From CAXSEF01 sp964236535 (GTDB taxonomy: Bacteria > Pseudomonadota > Alphaproteobacteria > Acetobacterales > Acetobacteraceae): a stretch of DNA of 14,152 nucleotides. Below are positions 13,522 to 14,152 of the stretch, one piece after another. The notes under the pieces were generated by a model, which was given only the letters and a program-made list of their open reading frames with translations, was not told the origin of the DNA and did no database searches. The first letter of the stretch is position 1. Each line of letters begins with the position of its first letter. Location of the stretch: assembly GCA_964236535.1 (NCBI GenBank), contig CAXSEF010000084.1:1-14152 (forward strand), given 5' to 3'. Both the position numbers and the translations under genes were made by a program.

Positions 13522-13969
13522 GTGGAGCCGCTTGCGAGATGGACGTGGGCGAATCTCTCCACGGCACGCTATGACAAAACAGTCCGGCTCGTGCGAGCCG
13601 CCTTCTCGGGGCAATCGGGCGTGAGCTTCCCGCCCCCGGAGCAGGGCCGGACTCATGCGCTCGGCAAGCCGCTCCCGGTTCGGCTTCTGCTCGACGGCGA
13701 GCGCGTGGCTGGCTGGCTGGGTGTCGGTCCGCTCGGAGCCGGACGGCTTGGCCATGGTGGAGAGCCTGGCGCGCCATCCCGGCGACCTTGGGCGGGGTCT
13801 CGGGGCCGTGCTGCTGACCGAGGCGTTGCGGGCGCTTGAGCGGGCACGGCGCGAGCCCGTGCGCCTGAACGTCGCTGGCGTCAATAAGGGTGCGCTGACG
13901 CTCTACGAGGCGTTCGGCTTCCGGGCGGTGACCACGGTGCTCATCCACGCGGTAGCGACCCCGTCCTGA
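13522..13969 (+). pseudogene. GNAT N-acetyltransferase, single frameshift
   Basis: GTG 13522 lies 5 nt after the preceding stop, an operon-like spacing. The first frame reads RYDKTVRLVRAAFSGQSGV and LPVRLLLDGERVAGWLGV. Near 13725 one or two bases are off, and the next frame continues as RSEPDGLAMVESLARHPGDL, then the acetyl-CoA-binding motif RGLGAVLLTEALRAL. It ends with VRLNVAGVNKGALTLYEAFG followed by FRAV, the classic N-x(5-6)-Y-x-x-x-GF end of GNAT enzymes. TGA is at 13967-13969. The product would transfer an acetyl group from acetyl-CoA to an amine; the substrate is unknown. As read it is disrupted just upstream of the CoA site. Confidence 0.75.
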
Positions 13970-13999
13970 CCGGCGATTACTAAGCCGGGTTAAACGGCT

Positions 14000-14011
14000 T
14001 GACCTAGGTCA
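14000..14011. promoter_or_regulatory. 12-bp perfect palindrome TGACCTAGGTCA
   Basis: The 183-bp tail after the GNAT gene holds no convincing reading frame. TGACCTAGGTCA is fully self-complementary and overlaps a -35-like TTGACC. No matching -10 box lies at 16-18 bp. Further right, GGGAA recurs at 14105, 14119 and 14132. An operator for a gene beyond the window is possible but unproven. Confidence 0.3.
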
Positions 14012-14152
14012 CGTTCAGCCGTGGCGCCAGATCTCGATTGGTTGTCAAGACCTGCACATGTCCAATCAGCATTCTTCCGCTTTCTCATCGAGACGACCCA
14101 ATTCGGGAACCATCAATCGGGAACACATTTTGGGAAAGCCGAACCCTCCTCT

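Noticed and set aside
1..14152. CRISPR arrays, tRNA, rRNA or riboswitches.
   Set aside because: I saw no regularly spaced repeats, tRNA-like cloverleaf sequence or rRNA blocks. Short or diverged RNAs could be missed by eye.

Overview
The window is GC-rich DNA that looks alphaproteobacterial, probably from the Acetobacteraceae or wider Rhodospirillales. That placement rests on base composition, codon use, and the remembered look of the IS5-type transposases and of the helicase, ATPase and recombinase set. I ran no search, so it is a judgement. The region reads as an accessory or genomic-island stretch: two intact redox genes, several IS scars, a decayed mobile-type module and a small resistance-flavoured gene group.

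Layout. (1) Positions 1-98 hold the last codons of an IS5-family transposase, with one frameshift. (2) Positions 108-4478 on the minus strand form a tight two-gene operon. A membrane protein fusing a DUF2231 domain, a Rieske [2Fe-2S] domain and a hemerythrin domain is followed 9 nt later by a large molybdopterin oxidoreductase. I read them as partner redox proteins of unknown substrate. (3) Positions 4574-5476 hold two diverged IS5-type transposase fragments lying head to head in inverted orientation, bounded by a 10-bp direct repeat. (4) Positions 5605-9862 hold an SF2 helicase (plus), a HerA/DUF87-like ATPase (minus, broken) and a tyrosine recombinase (plus, frameshifted). The last two diverge from a gap that carries a strong palindrome. 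(5) Positions 9946-13969 hold an MFS exporter (plus), a chloramphenicol-phosphotransferase/bleomycin-resistance-type (VOC) fusion (minus, convergent), a P-loop nucleotide kinase-like gene broken at a run of ten C, and two consecutive GNAT-acetyltransferase-like genes, both frameshifted. The last 180 bp are non-coding and carry a 12-bp palindrome.

How the genes fit together. The redox operon is the best candidate for an undescribed system. Its catalytic subunit keeps the molybdenum-ligand Cys but has only three of the four usual N-terminal Fe-S cysteines, and it carries a helical C-terminal extension. Its partner supplies a membrane anchor, a Rieske centre and a possible di-iron O2/NO-sensing domain. 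The helicase, ATPase and recombinase look like one DNA-processing module that is now decaying. The right-hand cluster combines an efflux pump with drug-modifying folds.

At least five genes in the right half carry frameshifts or stops, several next to G/C homopolymers, while long genes beside them are open. This is either true pseudogenisation or partly sequencing error, and the raw sequence cannot decide between them.
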